This document shows, piece after piece, positions 46,071-56,819 of a stretch of DNA of 64,000 nt. The stretch is from Nitrospira sp. ND1. Its GTDB lineage: Bacteria > Nitrospirota > Nitrospiria > Nitrospirales > Nitrospiraceae. Numbering within the stretch: the first letter of the stretch is position 1; each line of letters begins with the position of its first letter. The translations under genes were made by a program, and so were the position numbers. The stretch lies in NCBI RefSeq assembly GCF_900170025.1, contig NZ_FWEX01000006.1, positions 838,795 to 902,794 on the forward strand, written 5' to 3'. The notes below the pieces were generated by a model. That model had not been told where the DNA came from. It saw only the letters and a program-made list of their open reading frames with translations, and searched no databases.

Positions 46071-47582
46071 TTAGATCACGACCAGATCGAATTGCTCCAG
46101 ATGCAACCGATCGTCGGGCGTGACCAGAATTTTTGCGCTATATCGCCGTTCGAGTTCCTCGACGCCCGGTTGCTCCTGTTCCTGCAAGAGCAGAGCAACG
46201 GCAGGATGCGCGCCGACAACCACGCGCTGCTGCTCGATCTCATGGCCGAGCCGCCGCACTTCACGGAAAATCTCGTAGGCCACCGACATCGGCGACTTGG
46301 TGTAGCCGCGACCGTCGCAATAGTGGCAGGGCTCCGACAACGAACGCAGCAAGTCCTCTCGCACACGCTCACGGGAAATTTCGATCAACCCGAGATCGGA
46401 CACCCTGGAAATTCTGGTGCGGGCTTTATCAGACGACATGGCATCCACCAGCGCATGGTAAACCTTGTCGCGATTTTTCTCCCGCTCCATGTCGATGAAG
46501 TCCACGATGATGATGCCGCCGATTCCCCGTAACTTCACCTGATAGGCGATTTCGCGCGCCGCTTCCAGGTTGTTTCTGAGGATCGTTTCTTCCTGATCGC
46601 GCTTCCCGACAAACCGGCCGGTATTCACGTCGATCACCGTCATAGCCTCGGTATGGTCGATGACCAAATACCCTCCGGACTTGAGCCACACCTTGCGGCT
46701 CATCGCACGGGCAATTTCCTGCTCCACGCCCAGGTAATCGAACAGGCTTTCTTCTTTGTCGTAGAAATGAATCCGCGAGGTTTGCTCCGGCGAAAACCGT
46801 TGCACGAACCCCTTGATCGCGTTGTACTCCTCGCGGGAATCGATCAATAACCGGTCCACCCGACGACCGAAGAGATCCCGCACGACGCGGAAGCTCAGAC
46901 TTAAATCGCTGTGCAACAGACTGGGAGCCGGCTGCTGATCACGCTTCGTCAATACGTCCTGCCATAAGACATGCAGGAACTCGACGTCCGAGCGCAGCTC
47001 CTCTTCCTTGACCCCTTCACTGACTGTCCGCACGATGTAGCCGAACCCCGGGCGGCGCGCCCGCTTCATGATTTCTTTCAATCGCGCCCGCTCCTCATCA
47101 CGAGGGATACGACGGGAGACGCCGATATGCTCGACCGTCGGCATAAACACCAGGTACCGGCCCGGCAAGGACACATAGGTCGTCACGCGCGATCCCTTGG
47201 TGCCGATCGGACCTTTGGAGATCTGCACCATGACTTCCTGTCCCTCGGACAGCAACTCTTCAATGGGTTTTGAACTTTGCCGTTTTGGCTTGGGGACCTC
47301 CGAGTCCTTGTTATCGTCGTCGTCGCCCTCTACGAGGGTATCCCCGGGTTCGACATCCATCGAGAGGTCGGAGACGTGCATGAATGCCGCTTTTTCCAAC
47401 CCGATATCGATGAACGCCGCCTGCATGCCGGGCAGCACTTTCGCCACACGGCCCTTATAAATATTCCCGACGAAATCCTGGTCTTTGGCGCGGTCGCCAT
47501 AGAGGTCGGTGACAACCCCGTTGTCGAGTACCGCCACGCGGGTTTCTTCTCGCGCTATACTGATTGCTATCTCCACACCCAT
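46071..47582 (-). CDS. rng: Ribonuclease G/E family endoribonuclease
   Basis: 503 residues, RNase G length with no long RNase E scaffold. An S1 domain (about 38-125) has VGNIYKGRVAKVLPGMQAAF. The DNase-I-like catalytic part has both magnesium-binding aspartates, in AMTVIDVNTGRFVG and GGIIIVDFIDM. The zinc-link CHYCDGRGY is present. An acidic insert DDDDNKD lies in the S1 region. It processes rRNA and mRNA. A normal TAA stop ends it, with an in-frame open stretch beyond. Confidence 0.94.
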   Translation of the reverse strand: MGVEIAISIAREETRVAVLDNGVVTDLYGDRAKDQDFVGNIYKGRVAKVLPGMQAAFIDIGLEKAAFMHVSDLSMDVEPGDTLVEGDDDDNKDSEVPKPKRQSSKPIEELLSEGQEVMVQISKGPIGTKGSRVTTYVSLPGRYLVFMPTVEHIGVSRRIPRDEERARLKEIMKRARRPGFGYIVRTVSEGVKEEELRSDVEFLHVLWQDVLTKRDQQPAPSLLHSDLSLSFRVVRDLFGRRVDRLLIDSREEYNAIKGFVQRFSPEQTSRIHFYDKEESLFDYLGVEQEIARAMSRKVWLKSGGYLVIDHTEAMTVIDVNTGRFVGKRDQEETILRNNLEAAREIAYQVKLRGIGGIIIVDFIDMEREKNRDKVYHALVDAMSSDKARTRISRVSDLGLIEISRERVREDLLRSLSEPCHYCDGRGYTKSPMSVAYEIFREVRRLGHEIEQQRVVVGAHPAVALLLQEQEQPGVEELERRYSAKILVTPDDRLHLEQFDLVVI

Positions 47583-47727
47583 AGAAACTCCTTTACCCTC
47601 AGATCGGGCGGATCGGCAGACGAACGCGGACGCACAGCCCGGGTTCTTCCTCGTCTCGCCGTCAGTCCGGCACCAATCTGGTTCACATGGTTATTTCATA
47701 CCCAGTCGGCCCCTGTCCAGGCATGGC

Positions 47728-48849
47728 CTAATAGAACAAGGTCAACCGACGTCGTTTGACGTTCAACAATAATCCCAATGAGGCCATGGTCATGATCGTG
47801 GCGCTCCCTCCGTAACTGACCAACGGAAGCGGAATGCCGACAATGGGAAACATCCCTGCGGTCATCCCGATGTTCACGACCACACAAAAACAGAGCATCG
47901 CCACAATCCCTGCCGCGAGTAACGCCCCCAAGGTGTCCTTCGCACGCGCGGCAATTTCCAATGAGACCCATATCAGCGCAATAAACAGCGCCAAGAGCAC
48001 CAGCACTCCGACAAAGCCCCATTCTTCCGCGTACACCGCAAAGACGAAGTCGGTATGCCCTTCGGGAAGGAACTTCAGCTGGCTTTGTGTGCCGCCGTAC
48101 AGCCCTTTTCCCGACAACTCCCCGGAGCCGATGGCAATTCTGGACTGGAGCGCATGATAGCCTTTTCCTCCTGGATCGTACTCTGGATCGACAAAGGCCA
48201 TGACACGCTCCCGCTGATAGTCGTGCAGGGAAGCCCAGACCATTTCCCATACAAACGGGAAGAGCATGACGGAGAGCAGCAAAATCACCCCCAACGTCTT
48301 CGAGCGCACACCGACCATCAACAACATGGCCGCGTAGACGGCCAGAAAACTCAACCCGCTCCCCAGATCAGGCTGCTTGAGGATCAACAGCAGGCCGGGC
48401 AACACAATCAACCCCGGCAAAACCACCCGGTGCAGCCACCCCGCGCGAGACACCCGGGAGTAATAGTTCGCCAGCACCAACACCAGGACCAGTTTGGCAA
48501 ATTCAGACGGTTGGAACGCGAAGGGCCCGATCGGAATCCACCGTTGGGCACCACGGCTGGACTTACCCATGACCAACACGACCGCCAACATAATCAGAAT
48601 CACCGCATAAGTCGGATAGGCCAGGCGCGCAATCTTGTGATAGTCGGACAGGTACATCACCAGGAACGCGATCGTGCCCAGCAGAATCCACACGAGCTGT
48701 TTGAGATAAAAAGGAAAGGCGGTGTCCTGAGAATGCGTGACGCTGTAGATCGACAGCACCCCGACCGACAGGATGACCGCGATCAACCCCATGAAACGGA
48801 GGTCGAAACTATCTAACCCTCGACTGTCGATTACCCGATCAATCATCAC
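47728..48849 (-). CDS. rodA: Rod-shape peptidoglycan glycosyltransferase RodA
   Basis: 373 residues with about ten membrane helices of the SEDS family. Motifs are GSSRGAQRWIPIGPFAFQPS, EFAKLVLVLVLANYYS, and KGLYGGTQSQLKFLPEGHTD with the essential Asp after FLPE. The C-terminal part has GIPLPLVSYGGSATIMTMAS. It polymerises lipid II with the PBP2 encoded just upstream; its start overlaps the mrdA stop by four bases. Confidence 0.97.
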   Translation of the reverse strand: MMIDRVIDSRGLDSFDLRFMGLIAVILSVGVLSIYSVTHSQDTAFPFYLKQLVWILLGTIAFLVMYLSDYHKIARLAYPTYAVILIMLAVVLVMGKSSRGAQRWIPIGPFAFQPSEFAKLVLVLVLANYYSRVSRAGWLHRVVLPGLIVLPGLLLILKQPDLGSGLSFLAVYAAMLLMVGVRSKTLGVILLLSVMLFPFVWEMVWASLHDYQRERVMAFVDPEYDPGGKGYHALQSRIAIGSGELSGKGLYGGTQSQLKFLPEGHTDFVFAVYAEEWGFVGVLVLLALFIALIWVSLEIAARAKDTLGALLAAGIVAMLCFCVVVNIGMTAGMFPIVGIPLPLVSYGGSATIMTMASLGLLLNVKRRRLTLFY

Positions 48850-50717
48850 GTCTTTGGTCGCGCGTCAGCGGATTTCGTCCGCCCACCAGCAGGAACTCCA
48901 TTGAGGACCTCGGGATAGGCCTTCACGTAGGCTTCAATCACATCCTTCGCCAACGGGGCCGCGGCGGATCCGCCATGCCCCATGTGCTCAGCCAGGACCG
49001 CCACGGCAATGCGCGGAGCCTCCACGGGAGCAAAGGCGACGAACCAGGCATGGTCCCGAAGCCTTTTGGGAATATCTTTCTCCGGACCGGTACGGAGGGC
49101 CGCCGTTTGAGCCGTCCCGGTTTTCCCTCCGATTGTCACGAGGGACGACTTCGCTCGCGTCGCGGTTCCTTTGGTCACCACATCCGCCAGCGCCGCCTTG
49201 ATCAACGCGATGGTGGCCGGCTTCACCGCCACCTTGCCCCGGACCGTCGGAGGGAATTCGGCCCGTTCTCCCGTCGCACGATTCATCACCGCCTGCACCA
49301 GACGCGGTTTGATCGACAGGCCGTCGTTGGCCACCGTACCGATGACGCTGGCCATCTGCAAGGGTGTCACAGTGACATACCCCTGCCCAATCGCGGCAGA
49401 AATCGTTTCACCGGGATACCAGGGCTGGTTGCGGGCTTTCTGCTTCCAGGCTGTGGAAGGCACGATTCCAACACGTTCGGACGGGAGTTCGACTCCGGTC
49501 TCCTGCCCGAGCCCGAACTGCTTCGCATACTCGGCGATCGTATCGATCCCCATTCGCTGCCCGACGGTATAGAAATAGACGTCGCACGAGTGGATCAAAG
49601 CCTCGTTCATATCGACTGACCCATGACCGCCTTGCTTCCAGTCGTGAAACAGCCGATTCCCGAATTGATATCCGCCGTTACACCGAACCATGGTCGAGGG
49701 AGTCACGGTGTTGGATTCAAGCGCCGCCGCCGCCATGACGACCTTGAACGTCGAGCCTGGAGGGTATTGACCTTGCGTGGCCCGATTATTCAGCGGGCGC
49801 CGCTCGTTCTGGACGATTTCAACCCACTGTTTGTTCGTGAGTTCTTTCGACAACATGTTCGGATCGAATCCCGGACGGCTGGCCATCGCCAGAATATCCC
49901 CGTTGGTCGGATCCAGCGCGACGATGGCACCCGACTCCTCCCCAAGAAGATCTTCGGCGGTTTTCTGAAGCCGGGCATCGATGGTGAGATACAGATCGTC
50001 TCCGGCGACCGGCTTGTCCGACACCACGGCGCGTTTTTCGTGGCCGAGTGCATCGACTTCCACGCTCTTCTGCCCCGCGCGCCCGCGCACCTGCCGGTCG
50101 AACCACTTCTCTACTCCATACTGCCCGACCACGCTGCCTTGATGGAGATCGGCAAAGTCCGCCTTTTCAAGTTGATCCGCCGACACTTCTCCCACATATC
50201 CCAGTAGATGCGCCGCAACCGGCCCGCCGGGGTAGTTCCGTTGCGACTCCACTTGAATCATCACACCGGGCAAATCCAACCGATGAGACTCGATCAATGT
50301 CGCCTCGCGCAACGTCAGCCGGTCTTTCACCTTGCGAGGCTGCAGCTTGCTGCCCTTGCCGGTCGACAGCTTCTTTTGAATCACCTCCGGCTCAAGGTTG
50401 AGCAACGAGGCCAATTGCGCAACCAAGGCCGGCCGATCCTTCACGTCTTCCAGCGTGACATAGAGGGCAAAGCTCGGCACATTGTTCGCCAGCAACACAC
50501 CGTTCCGATCGAAGATAAGACCGCGGGCCGGCTCCAACACCACCGAGCGCGTCCGGTTGTTTTCAGACAGGTCCCGGTAATAGGGGCCTTCCCGAATCTG
50601 GAGATGCCACAGACGCAAGGCGAGCAACGCGACGACCAGCAGGAGGCCCACACGCAGAATGACCAGCCTCCGCTGGAGATCGAGGAGATCCGAATCGTTA
50701 AACCCTATCGAGGCCAT
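48846..50717 (-). CDS. mrdA: Penicillin-binding protein 2
   Basis: 623 residues. An N-terminal membrane anchor (VILRVGLLLVVALLALRLWH) is followed by a dimerisation domain and a transpeptidase domain. The catalytic serine is Ser322 with Lys325 in PGSTFK. The second motif is SCD in IHSCDVYFY, and the third is GGKTGTAQT. It is the monofunctional transpeptidase of the elongasome and pairs with RodA. Order in the operon is mreB, mreC, mreD, mrdA, rodA. Confidence 0.97.
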   Translation of the reverse strand: MASIGFNDSDLLDLQRRLVILRVGLLLVVALLALRLWHLQIREGPYYRDLSENNRTRSVVLEPARGLIFDRNGVLLANNVPSFALYVTLEDVKDRPALVAQLASLLNLEPEVIQKKLSTGKGSKLQPRKVKDRLTLREATLIESHRLDLPGVMIQVESQRNYPGGPVAAHLLGYVGEVSADQLEKADFADLHQGSVVGQYGVEKWFDRQVRGRAGQKSVEVDALGHEKRAVVSDKPVAGDDLYLTIDARLQKTAEDLLGEESGAIVALDPTNGDILAMASRPGFDPNMLSKELTNKQWVEIVQNERRPLNNRATQGQYPPGSTFKVVMAAAALESNTVTPSTMVRCNGGYQFGNRLFHDWKQGGHGSVDMNEALIHSCDVYFYTVGQRMGIDTIAEYAKQFGLGQETGVELPSERVGIVPSTAWKQKARNQPWYPGETISAAIGQGYVTVTPLQMASVIGTVANDGLSIKPRLVQAVMNRATGERAEFPPTVRGKVAVKPATIALIKAALADVVTKGTATRAKSSLVTIGGKTGTAQTAALRTGPEKDIPKRLRDHAWFVAFAPVEAPRIAVAVLAEHMGHGGSAAAPLAKDVIEAYVKAYPEVLNGVPAGGRTKSADARPKT

Positions 50718-50762
50718 GGTCGCCAGACTTTTTCCGATTGTTGCCGGGACACCCGCACGCGA

Positions 50763-51263
50763 TTACAACGCCCCCTCCGTCACCATGCGATCGTCGGACC
50801 AACGCTGACGAAACAACAGATACAAGCCAGTCCCGACAAGTGCGTCGAACCCGGCCTGCACGAGCACCGTCGAACGCACGCCCATCCAGACCTCATCGAT
50901 ACCCGCCGGATTCATCGAGTAGAGAAACACGGCACTGGACAGGCAGGAAATGATCGCCAACCCGGCGGTCAACACCGCCGGAGTGATATGGGCCATATGG
51001 CGGCCCGCCAACCCGGCCAGAAACCCGCCTCCGCCCTTGGTGACCACATTGATCCAAAGATCTCCCGCAGACAACATATCCTGAAAACACCCCAGCAGGA
51101 GCCCGAGAATCAATCCGTCCAACTCGCCGCCGAGAAACCCGACGAGACAGGCGGCCACCAGACCGAGGTCAGGACGCACACCAAAGATGCTGAAGTAGTG
51201 CAACAACGTGGTTTGAAAGGGAACGACCACCAGCGCCAGGAGCAGGTACAGCAGAAACTTCAT
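50763..51263 (-). CDS. mreD: Rod shape-determining protein MreD
   Basis: 166 residues with five or six membrane helices: FLLYLLLALVVVPFQTTLLH, LGLVAACLVGFLGGELDGLI and VLTAGLAIISCLSSAVFLYS among them. Its start overlaps the mreC stop by four bases and it sits in the usual mreBCD order. It links MreB/MreC to the PBP2-RodA synthase. Confidence 0.92.
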   Translation of the reverse strand: MKFLLYLLLALVVVPFQTTLLHYFSIFGVRPDLGLVAACLVGFLGGELDGLILGLLLGCFQDMLSAGDLWINVVTKGGGGFLAGLAGRHMAHITPAVLTAGLAIISCLSSAVFLYSMNPAGIDEVWMGVRSTVLVQAGFDALVGTGLYLLFRQRWSDDRMVTEGAL

Positions 51264-52147
51264 GGCTTTTTTCGATCCCCGCGAATCTCCTGCAGCAGTT
51301 TTTGCGCTGAGTCGGCATCCTCATACGGAGCCGTGATAATGAGGACTTCATCCAGCTTTGAAAGGTCCACTTCCGGCTCGATTTCGGCCGACTGAAACAG
51401 ATCACCCTCCGACTTCTCAACCTGGGTCAGTCCCCCGATCGCCAGACCGCGCGGAAAGGTCCCGGTCAATCCTGAGGTGACGACCCGGTCGCCCGCCTGA
51501 ACCCGCGACAACAGAGGGATATATTTGAGTCGCGCCCGCCCATGGCTTGTGCCCTCCACGATACCTTCATCGCGAGTCCGTTGCACCACTCCCGCAATCG
51601 CGTTGTTGGGATCGGTCACCAGGAGCACCACCGAGGATGTGGAATTGGTCTTCACGATTCGTCCCACCACACCTGCGGGGGTCACCACCCCCATCTCCAC
51701 ACGAACCCCGTCGCTTTCGCCCTTATTGAGAATCATCCCGCCATACCAATTCGTGGCATCTCTGCCGATCACCTGAGCCGCCAGAGTCTGGGACGGCGAT
51801 TGCTGCTTAAAGTTCAGCAGCGTCTCGTATCGTCGCGTGGCCGCGACGGATTCGCGCAGCTGATTGTTCTGTCCCTTGAGCAACTCGAGGTCGCGATGAA
51901 GCTGGCGGTTCTCTTCCTGGACACTCTGCAGGGCAAGATACGCATTCCAGGTTTCTGAAATGCCGTGATCGACAGAAGAAAACGCGGCGAGAGGAACACT
52001 GAGGATCTGACCGAGCGGTCCGCCGACGTACTGAAGCAACCTCTGGCTTTGACTAGGAAGAAGAAAAAGGGCGACGAGCAAGCAGGCGAACAGCACTATA
52101 GCAAGACGCCTGGTGCCGTATGTTGAGCGCGATATAGCCATCCACAC
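51260..52147 (-). CDS. mreC: Rod shape-determining protein MreC
   Basis: 295 residues. A membrane anchor (LAIVLFACLLVALFLLPSQS) precedes a coiled coil (YLALQSVQEENRQLHRDLEL) and two beta domains with QVIGRDATNWYGGMILNKGE and VVTSGLTGTFPRGLAIGGLT, the MreC signature. The first codon is GTG; an ATG two codons later is an alternative start. It is periplasmic and scaffolds the elongasome. Confidence 0.95.
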   Translation of the reverse strand: MWMAISRSTYGTRRLAIVLFACLLVALFLLPSQSQRLLQYVGGPLGQILSVPLAAFSSVDHGISETWNAYLALQSVQEENRQLHRDLELLKGQNNQLRESVAATRRYETLLNFKQQSPSQTLAAQVIGRDATNWYGGMILNKGESDGVRVEMGVVTPAGVVGRIVKTNSTSSVVLLVTDPNNAIAGVVQRTRDEGIVEGTSHGRARLKYIPLLSRVQAGDRVVTSGLTGTFPRGLAIGGLTQVEKSEGDLFQSAEIEPEVDLSKLDEVLIITAPYEDADSAQKLLQEIRGDRKKP

Positions 52148-52159
52148 TCGGGATGGAGA

Positions 52160-53239
<1,080 letters not shown>

Positions 53240-53257
53240 TCAACCACACCGTCCCGC

Positions 53258-53803
53258 TTAATCCGACACATCCAGTTGTCCGCTCTCCAGCACCTGGGTT
53301 TTGGCGATCTCATCGCCCAATCGCCGGCCCTGCTCATTCCCGATGACCAGCAACCCTTCCAGCGAGAGTACGGCGCCCCATCCGATCCATCCGACATACG
53401 GTATTTCAAATGCCAACTGGGCAAGACCGCAAGGCAGATTACGGATGATCGATTCTCGGAACCCTGCCGGGTCCCGGGTACGGGGCACGATGGTCTGGAG
53501 CCCGATGAGCCGCTTCCCGACACTGCGACCGCCGCCGAATCCGTCGGCCAGCAAGAGATAGGCAAGTCCGGCCAGGACACCGATCGGAGGAACCAACTTA
53601 CTCACCGCCGCGACGATCAGGAGATCGATCATTTTGGCAATGAAGCGATTCAGCACCTGGGCCTTGGGATAGACGCCCAGTTCGAGCGGGCTGTGCCCGA
53701 TTGCCTCCTCCACCACCGGAGATCTCTCCAATTCTTCGACACTATAGCAAATCTCTTTCACCTGCACAAACAAAGTCGCAATCTTGCCGCGCGCGCCGTT
53801 CAT
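53258..53803 (-). CDS. RDD family membrane protein
   Basis: 181 residues. The RDD hallmark is in VLNRFIAKMIDLLIVAAVSK (Arg...Asp), with later GGRSVGKRLIGLQTI and the third segment LAFEIPYVGWIGWGAVLSLE. Two or three membrane helices. The first 50 residues are soluble. I chose ATG 53803 (AGAGGAAG just upstream) over the longer frame, which would overlap the divergent SurA-like gene. RDD proteins may transport ions; function here is unknown. Confidence 0.85.
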   Translation of the reverse strand: MNGARGKIATLFVQVKEICYSVEELERSPVVEEAIGHSPLELGVYPKAQVLNRFIAKMIDLLIVAAVSKLVPPIGVLAGLAYLLLADGFGGGRSVGKRLIGLQTIVPRTRDPAGFRESIIRNLPCGLAQLAFEIPYVGWIGWGAVLSLEGLLVIGNEQGRRLGDEIAKTQVLESGQLDVSD

Positions 53804-53876
53804 GCGTCTTCCTCTTGCCTTTGTGATCGTCGCCTGAGTAGAATCCGCGAAACCTTGCCGACAAGAGGCGCGCTCG

Positions 53877-54575
53877 ATGATCAAACTGTTACGCGAAGCT
53901 GCTCACGACTATCCATGGTTCCTCAAATCCATCATGGGCCTGCTCGCCCTCGCGTTCGTCATTACGATGGGCTGGTGGGGCTTCGGCCAGGAAGGCGGCA
54001 ACGTCGTCGCCTCCGTCGGAGACCAGGTCGTCCCCTTGGATGAATATCGCCGGGCCTATGAAAATACGTATCGCTTCTACAAAGACAAGGGACAGAACGA
54101 CATCAAGGATGAGTTTCTGAAGCAGTTTGTGCTGGAGCAACTCATCGACAATCGCATGTGGCTGCACGTGGCGAAAGAGATGGGCCTGACGGTCTCCGAC
54201 GAAGACTTGCGCAAAGCGATCATGCAACGCACAGAGTTTCAGAAGAACGGGAACTTCGATCCCGAGGCGTACCGACGATTGCTGTCCGCAAATCGTTTGA
54301 CCCCCGCTTCATTCGAGGCCATGGAAGCCAAGGATATTCTCACCAACAAAGCGCGGCTGGTCATCATGGATGCTGTGGCGCTCACGCCGGCTGAATATAC
54401 GGAAGCACAGACACTCGCGGCTCGCGAAGGGGACGCCGATCCGGCCAAGGCTGCTGCGGCCAAGGAGCGGGTTTTCCAAAGCCTCCTGTTTCAGAAGCAG
54501 CAACGGGCGTTGATGGCCTACGCGGAGTCGATGAAGAGCAAAGTTCCCGTGAAAATTCACAAAGAGCTTATGTAA
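53877..54575 (+). CDS. SurA/PpiD-type N-terminal chaperone without PPIase domain
   Basis: 232 residues. One membrane anchor (SIMGLLALAFVITMGWWGFG) precedes a SurA_N/PpiD-like chaperone region: VVASVGDQVVPLDEYRRAYE, then LEQLIDNRMWLHVAKEMGLT, AIMQRTEFQKNGNFDPEAYR. In PpiD a parvulin domain follows the first 220 or so residues. Here the protein ends with FQSLLFQKQQRALMAYAESM and has none. It is thus a membrane-anchored periplasmic folding helper without isomerase activity. It is convergent with queA. Confidence 0.85.
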   Translation: MIKLLREAAHDYPWFLKSIMGLLALAFVITMGWWGFGQEGGNVVASVGDQVVPLDEYRRAYENTYRFYKDKGQNDIKDEFLKQFVLEQLIDNRMWLHVAKEMGLTVSDEDLRKAIMQRTEFQKNGNFDPEAYRRLLSANRLTPASFEAMEAKDILTNKARLVIMDAVALTPAEYTEAQTLAAREGDADPAKAAAAKERVFQSLLFQKQQRALMAYAESMKSKVPVKIHKELM

Positions 54576-55608
54576 CGGTCGCCCAGCCACTCCCGATCAG
54601 CATCGCATCCCCATAACTATAGAATCGATACCGTTGCGCCACTGCCTCTTCATAGGCGGCGCGGAGCGGTTGCACACCCACGAAGGCGGACACCAGCATC
54701 AGCAGGGTCGTCCGCGGCAAATGAAAGTTTGTCACCATCGCGTCGATCACCTGAAATTCAAATCCCGGGGTAATAAACAGTTCGGCCGGTCCCTGAAAGG
54801 GCTCAATCCCGCGCCCGCCTCGCGCCGCTGTCTCCAGGGCGCGCACGACCGTAGTGCCCACTGCCACCACACGATTCCCCCGCTCCCGCGTCAGGCGAAT
54901 CTGCGCCACCGTCTGCGCCGACACCTCGATTCGTTCGGCCAGCATGCGATGGTCTTCGATTCGCTCGGTCTTCACACTGCGAAACGTGCCGGGGCCGACG
55001 TGTAACGTCACCTGTGCCAGCTCGATTCCCTTTCGCGCCAGGGCCTGCACCAACTCGCGCGTAAAATGTAGCCCGGCGGTGGGCGCCGCAATAGCCCCTT
55101 CATGTTGAGCAAACATGGTCTGGTACCATTCCTGATCGTCCGCTGACGGTTCCCGTTTGATATACGGAGGAAGCGGCATCGTGCCCGTGGCCTGCATGAG
55201 TTCGTAGACGCTTGCGACACCCGACACCTGTACGGTCGTTCGAAGCCGGCTGCGCTCGACAATCTCTCCGGTACCGCCGCCCGGAAACTCGATCACCGCG
55301 CCTGGCCGAAAGCGTCCCTTGATCAGCACCTCCCAGATCCCCTGCCCGAGATCTTCCACAAACAGCAGGTCGAGGAGTTTTCCGTTCGACCGGACCTGCG
55401 CGGGCACACGGGCCGGCATCACCTTGGTGTTATTCACCACCACGAGATCCCCCGGCTTCAGCAATGATGGAAGGTCAGCCACCTGCCGGTGCACGCGTTC
55501 GCCTCCCTGCCGATCCAGCACAAGCAAACGCGCGCGATCACGCGGGATCACCGGGTGATCGGCTACAAGTACTGGATCAAAGGGGAAATCGAACTCGCTG
55601 AGTAACAT
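54568..55608 (-). CDS. queA: tRNA preQ1(34) ribosyltransferase-isomerase QueA
   Basis: 346 residues. It transfers the ribose of SAM to preQ1 in tRNA anticodons to make epoxyqueuosine. Family segments are LLVLDRQGGERVHRQVADLP, VVNNTKVMPARV, PLPPYIKREPSADDQEWYQT, AAPTAGLHFTRELVQALARK and HVGPGTFRSVKTERIEDHRM. The ATG at 55608 shares its A with the TGA of the upstream SpoIID-like gene, so the start is secure. Its 3' end overlaps the SurA-like gene end by eight bases. Confidence 0.96.
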   Translation of the reverse strand: MLLSEFDFPFDPVLVADHPVIPRDRARLLVLDRQGGERVHRQVADLPSLLKPGDLVVVNNTKVMPARVPAQVRSNGKLLDLLFVEDLGQGIWEVLIKGRFRPGAVIEFPGGGTGEIVERSRLRTTVQVSGVASVYELMQATGTMPLPPYIKREPSADDQEWYQTMFAQHEGAIAAPTAGLHFTRELVQALARKGIELAQVTLHVGPGTFRSVKTERIEDHRMLAERIEVSAQTVAQIRLTRERGNRVVAVGTTVVRALETAARGGRGIEPFQGPAELFITPGFEFQVIDAMVTNFHLPRTTLLMLVSAFVGVQPLRAAYEEAVAQRYRFYSYGDAMLIGSGWATVT

Positions 55609-56819
55609 CAGGGGGTCGGTATCACCGGCATCATCAACTGCGAGAGCGCCGCGTTGTGCAACTCGGTTCCAGGATAGTAATACTGCAGAATACTGCTGTA
55701 CGAATAGCCCAGCTCGGCCAACTCTTTCGCGCCCCATTGGCAGAGCCCCACGGCATGGCCTGCTCCATAGCCGGCAAACACCACCTCGGCACCGATCGAT
55801 TCCACCTCGAACTGGGTGCTGGGAATGACGGTGTACCCCACGGCCTTCCGAAGATCCTCGCCACGCAATACCGTCTCTCCGCCGGAGTGCAAAATCCGCA
55901 GGCGCGAGACCCGTCCGGCCCGGCTGTAGGCAATCGGAGTGATCGTGGCAATCGTTCCCACAGAGAAACCCTGATGCCGCAGATTGTGCTCAAGTTGATC
56001 GATCTTCACACTGGCCCGCCATTGATAGTAGGGCGATTCGAGATCGAATGGGCATTCGACCCCCTTGAGGTAGGGCAGGTCTTTGTTCGCCCAGACATTC
56101 ACGGCATCTTCCGTCGGACCGGCCGCGGTGGATGAGAACGCGGCATAGATCGGCGCCTGTTGATGGGTGACGACAATGCCTCGCGTCGATTCAACCGCAT
56201 CCTCCACTCGGCGGTCTACTCCTGTGCGACCTCGATACACCTGATCCTGAATGGTCGCCACCACATCATAGTCCCGTGCCGCACTGAGCATTTTGTTATA
56301 CAGCGCATAGGTCCGTGCCGCCACGGCCTGCACCTTCAACATTTCCTGGTGCCAGGCCGAACTGACCTCCGACGGCACGACCCCCTTCACATACTCCTCC
56401 AAATCGACCTGGTTGACAACCGAGAGCCCGTGCCCTTTGCGCGACAGACGCACAACCCCGCTGAGCGCCAATGGAGCTCCCGCGGTTGCGCCTCCCTCTT
56501 TGCCGATCACCAGCGAGAGGTTGTTCCGCAGCGGACGGATGAGGACCTGCCCGCCCATGCTGCGCCGGCCATCGACATGCACGCCGTCTCCTCGGGCCGT
56601 GAGATGGATCGGCGCTTGCAGGATTTTCGTGTCGCCCGTCTCCGTCACAAGAGCGAGAGCGCCCTCTGATCGCACTTCCACCAACGGCGCCTCTTGGGCC
56701 AAGAGGACGCGAATGGATTCGGCAAAGACGGCCGGTACGCAGAACAGCGCGAGCAGCAACATGCCCCCCGCTGCGGCCAGGCTGGATGACTGATGTCGAG
56801 TCAGCGGCGAAAGAGCCAT
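55608..56819 (-). CDS. SpoIID/LytB-domain protein
   Basis: 403 residues. A signal peptide (SLAAAGGMLLLALFCVPAVF, cut near AES) precedes a SpoIID domain with VDLEEYVKGVVPSEVSSAWH, QAVAARTYALYNKM and AFSSTAAGPTEDAVNVWANK. The C-terminal GAGHAVGLCQWGAKELAELG is the family signature. SpoIID-type enzymes are lytic transglycosylases acting on denuded glycan. In non-sporulating bacteria the role is in cell-wall remodelling. It overlaps the DUF2905 gene end by 19 bases and is coupled to queA. Confidence 0.9.
   Translation of the reverse strand: MALSPLTRHQSSSLAAAGGMLLLALFCVPAVFAESIRVLLAQEAPLVEVRSEGALALVTETGDTKILQAPIHLTARGDGVHVDGRRSMGGQVLIRPLRNNLSLVIGKEGGATAGAPLALSGVVRLSRKGHGLSVVNQVDLEEYVKGVVPSEVSSAWHQEMLKVQAVAARTYALYNKMLSAARDYDVVATIQDQVYRGRTGVDRRVEDAVESTRGIVVTHQQAPIYAAFSSTAAGPTEDAVNVWANKDLPYLKGVECPFDLESPYYQWRASVKIDQLEHNLRHQGFSVGTIATITPIAYSRAGRVSRLRILHSGGETVLRGEDLRKAVGYTVIPSTQFEVESIGAEVVFAGYGAGHAVGLCQWGAKELAELGYSYSSILQYYYPGTELHNAALSQLMMPVIPTP

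Noticed and set aside
50208-51395. 395-codon plus-strand frame opposite mrdA and mreD
   Set aside because: It crosses two genuine genes on the opposite strand and its product is Arg/Gln/His-rich noise.
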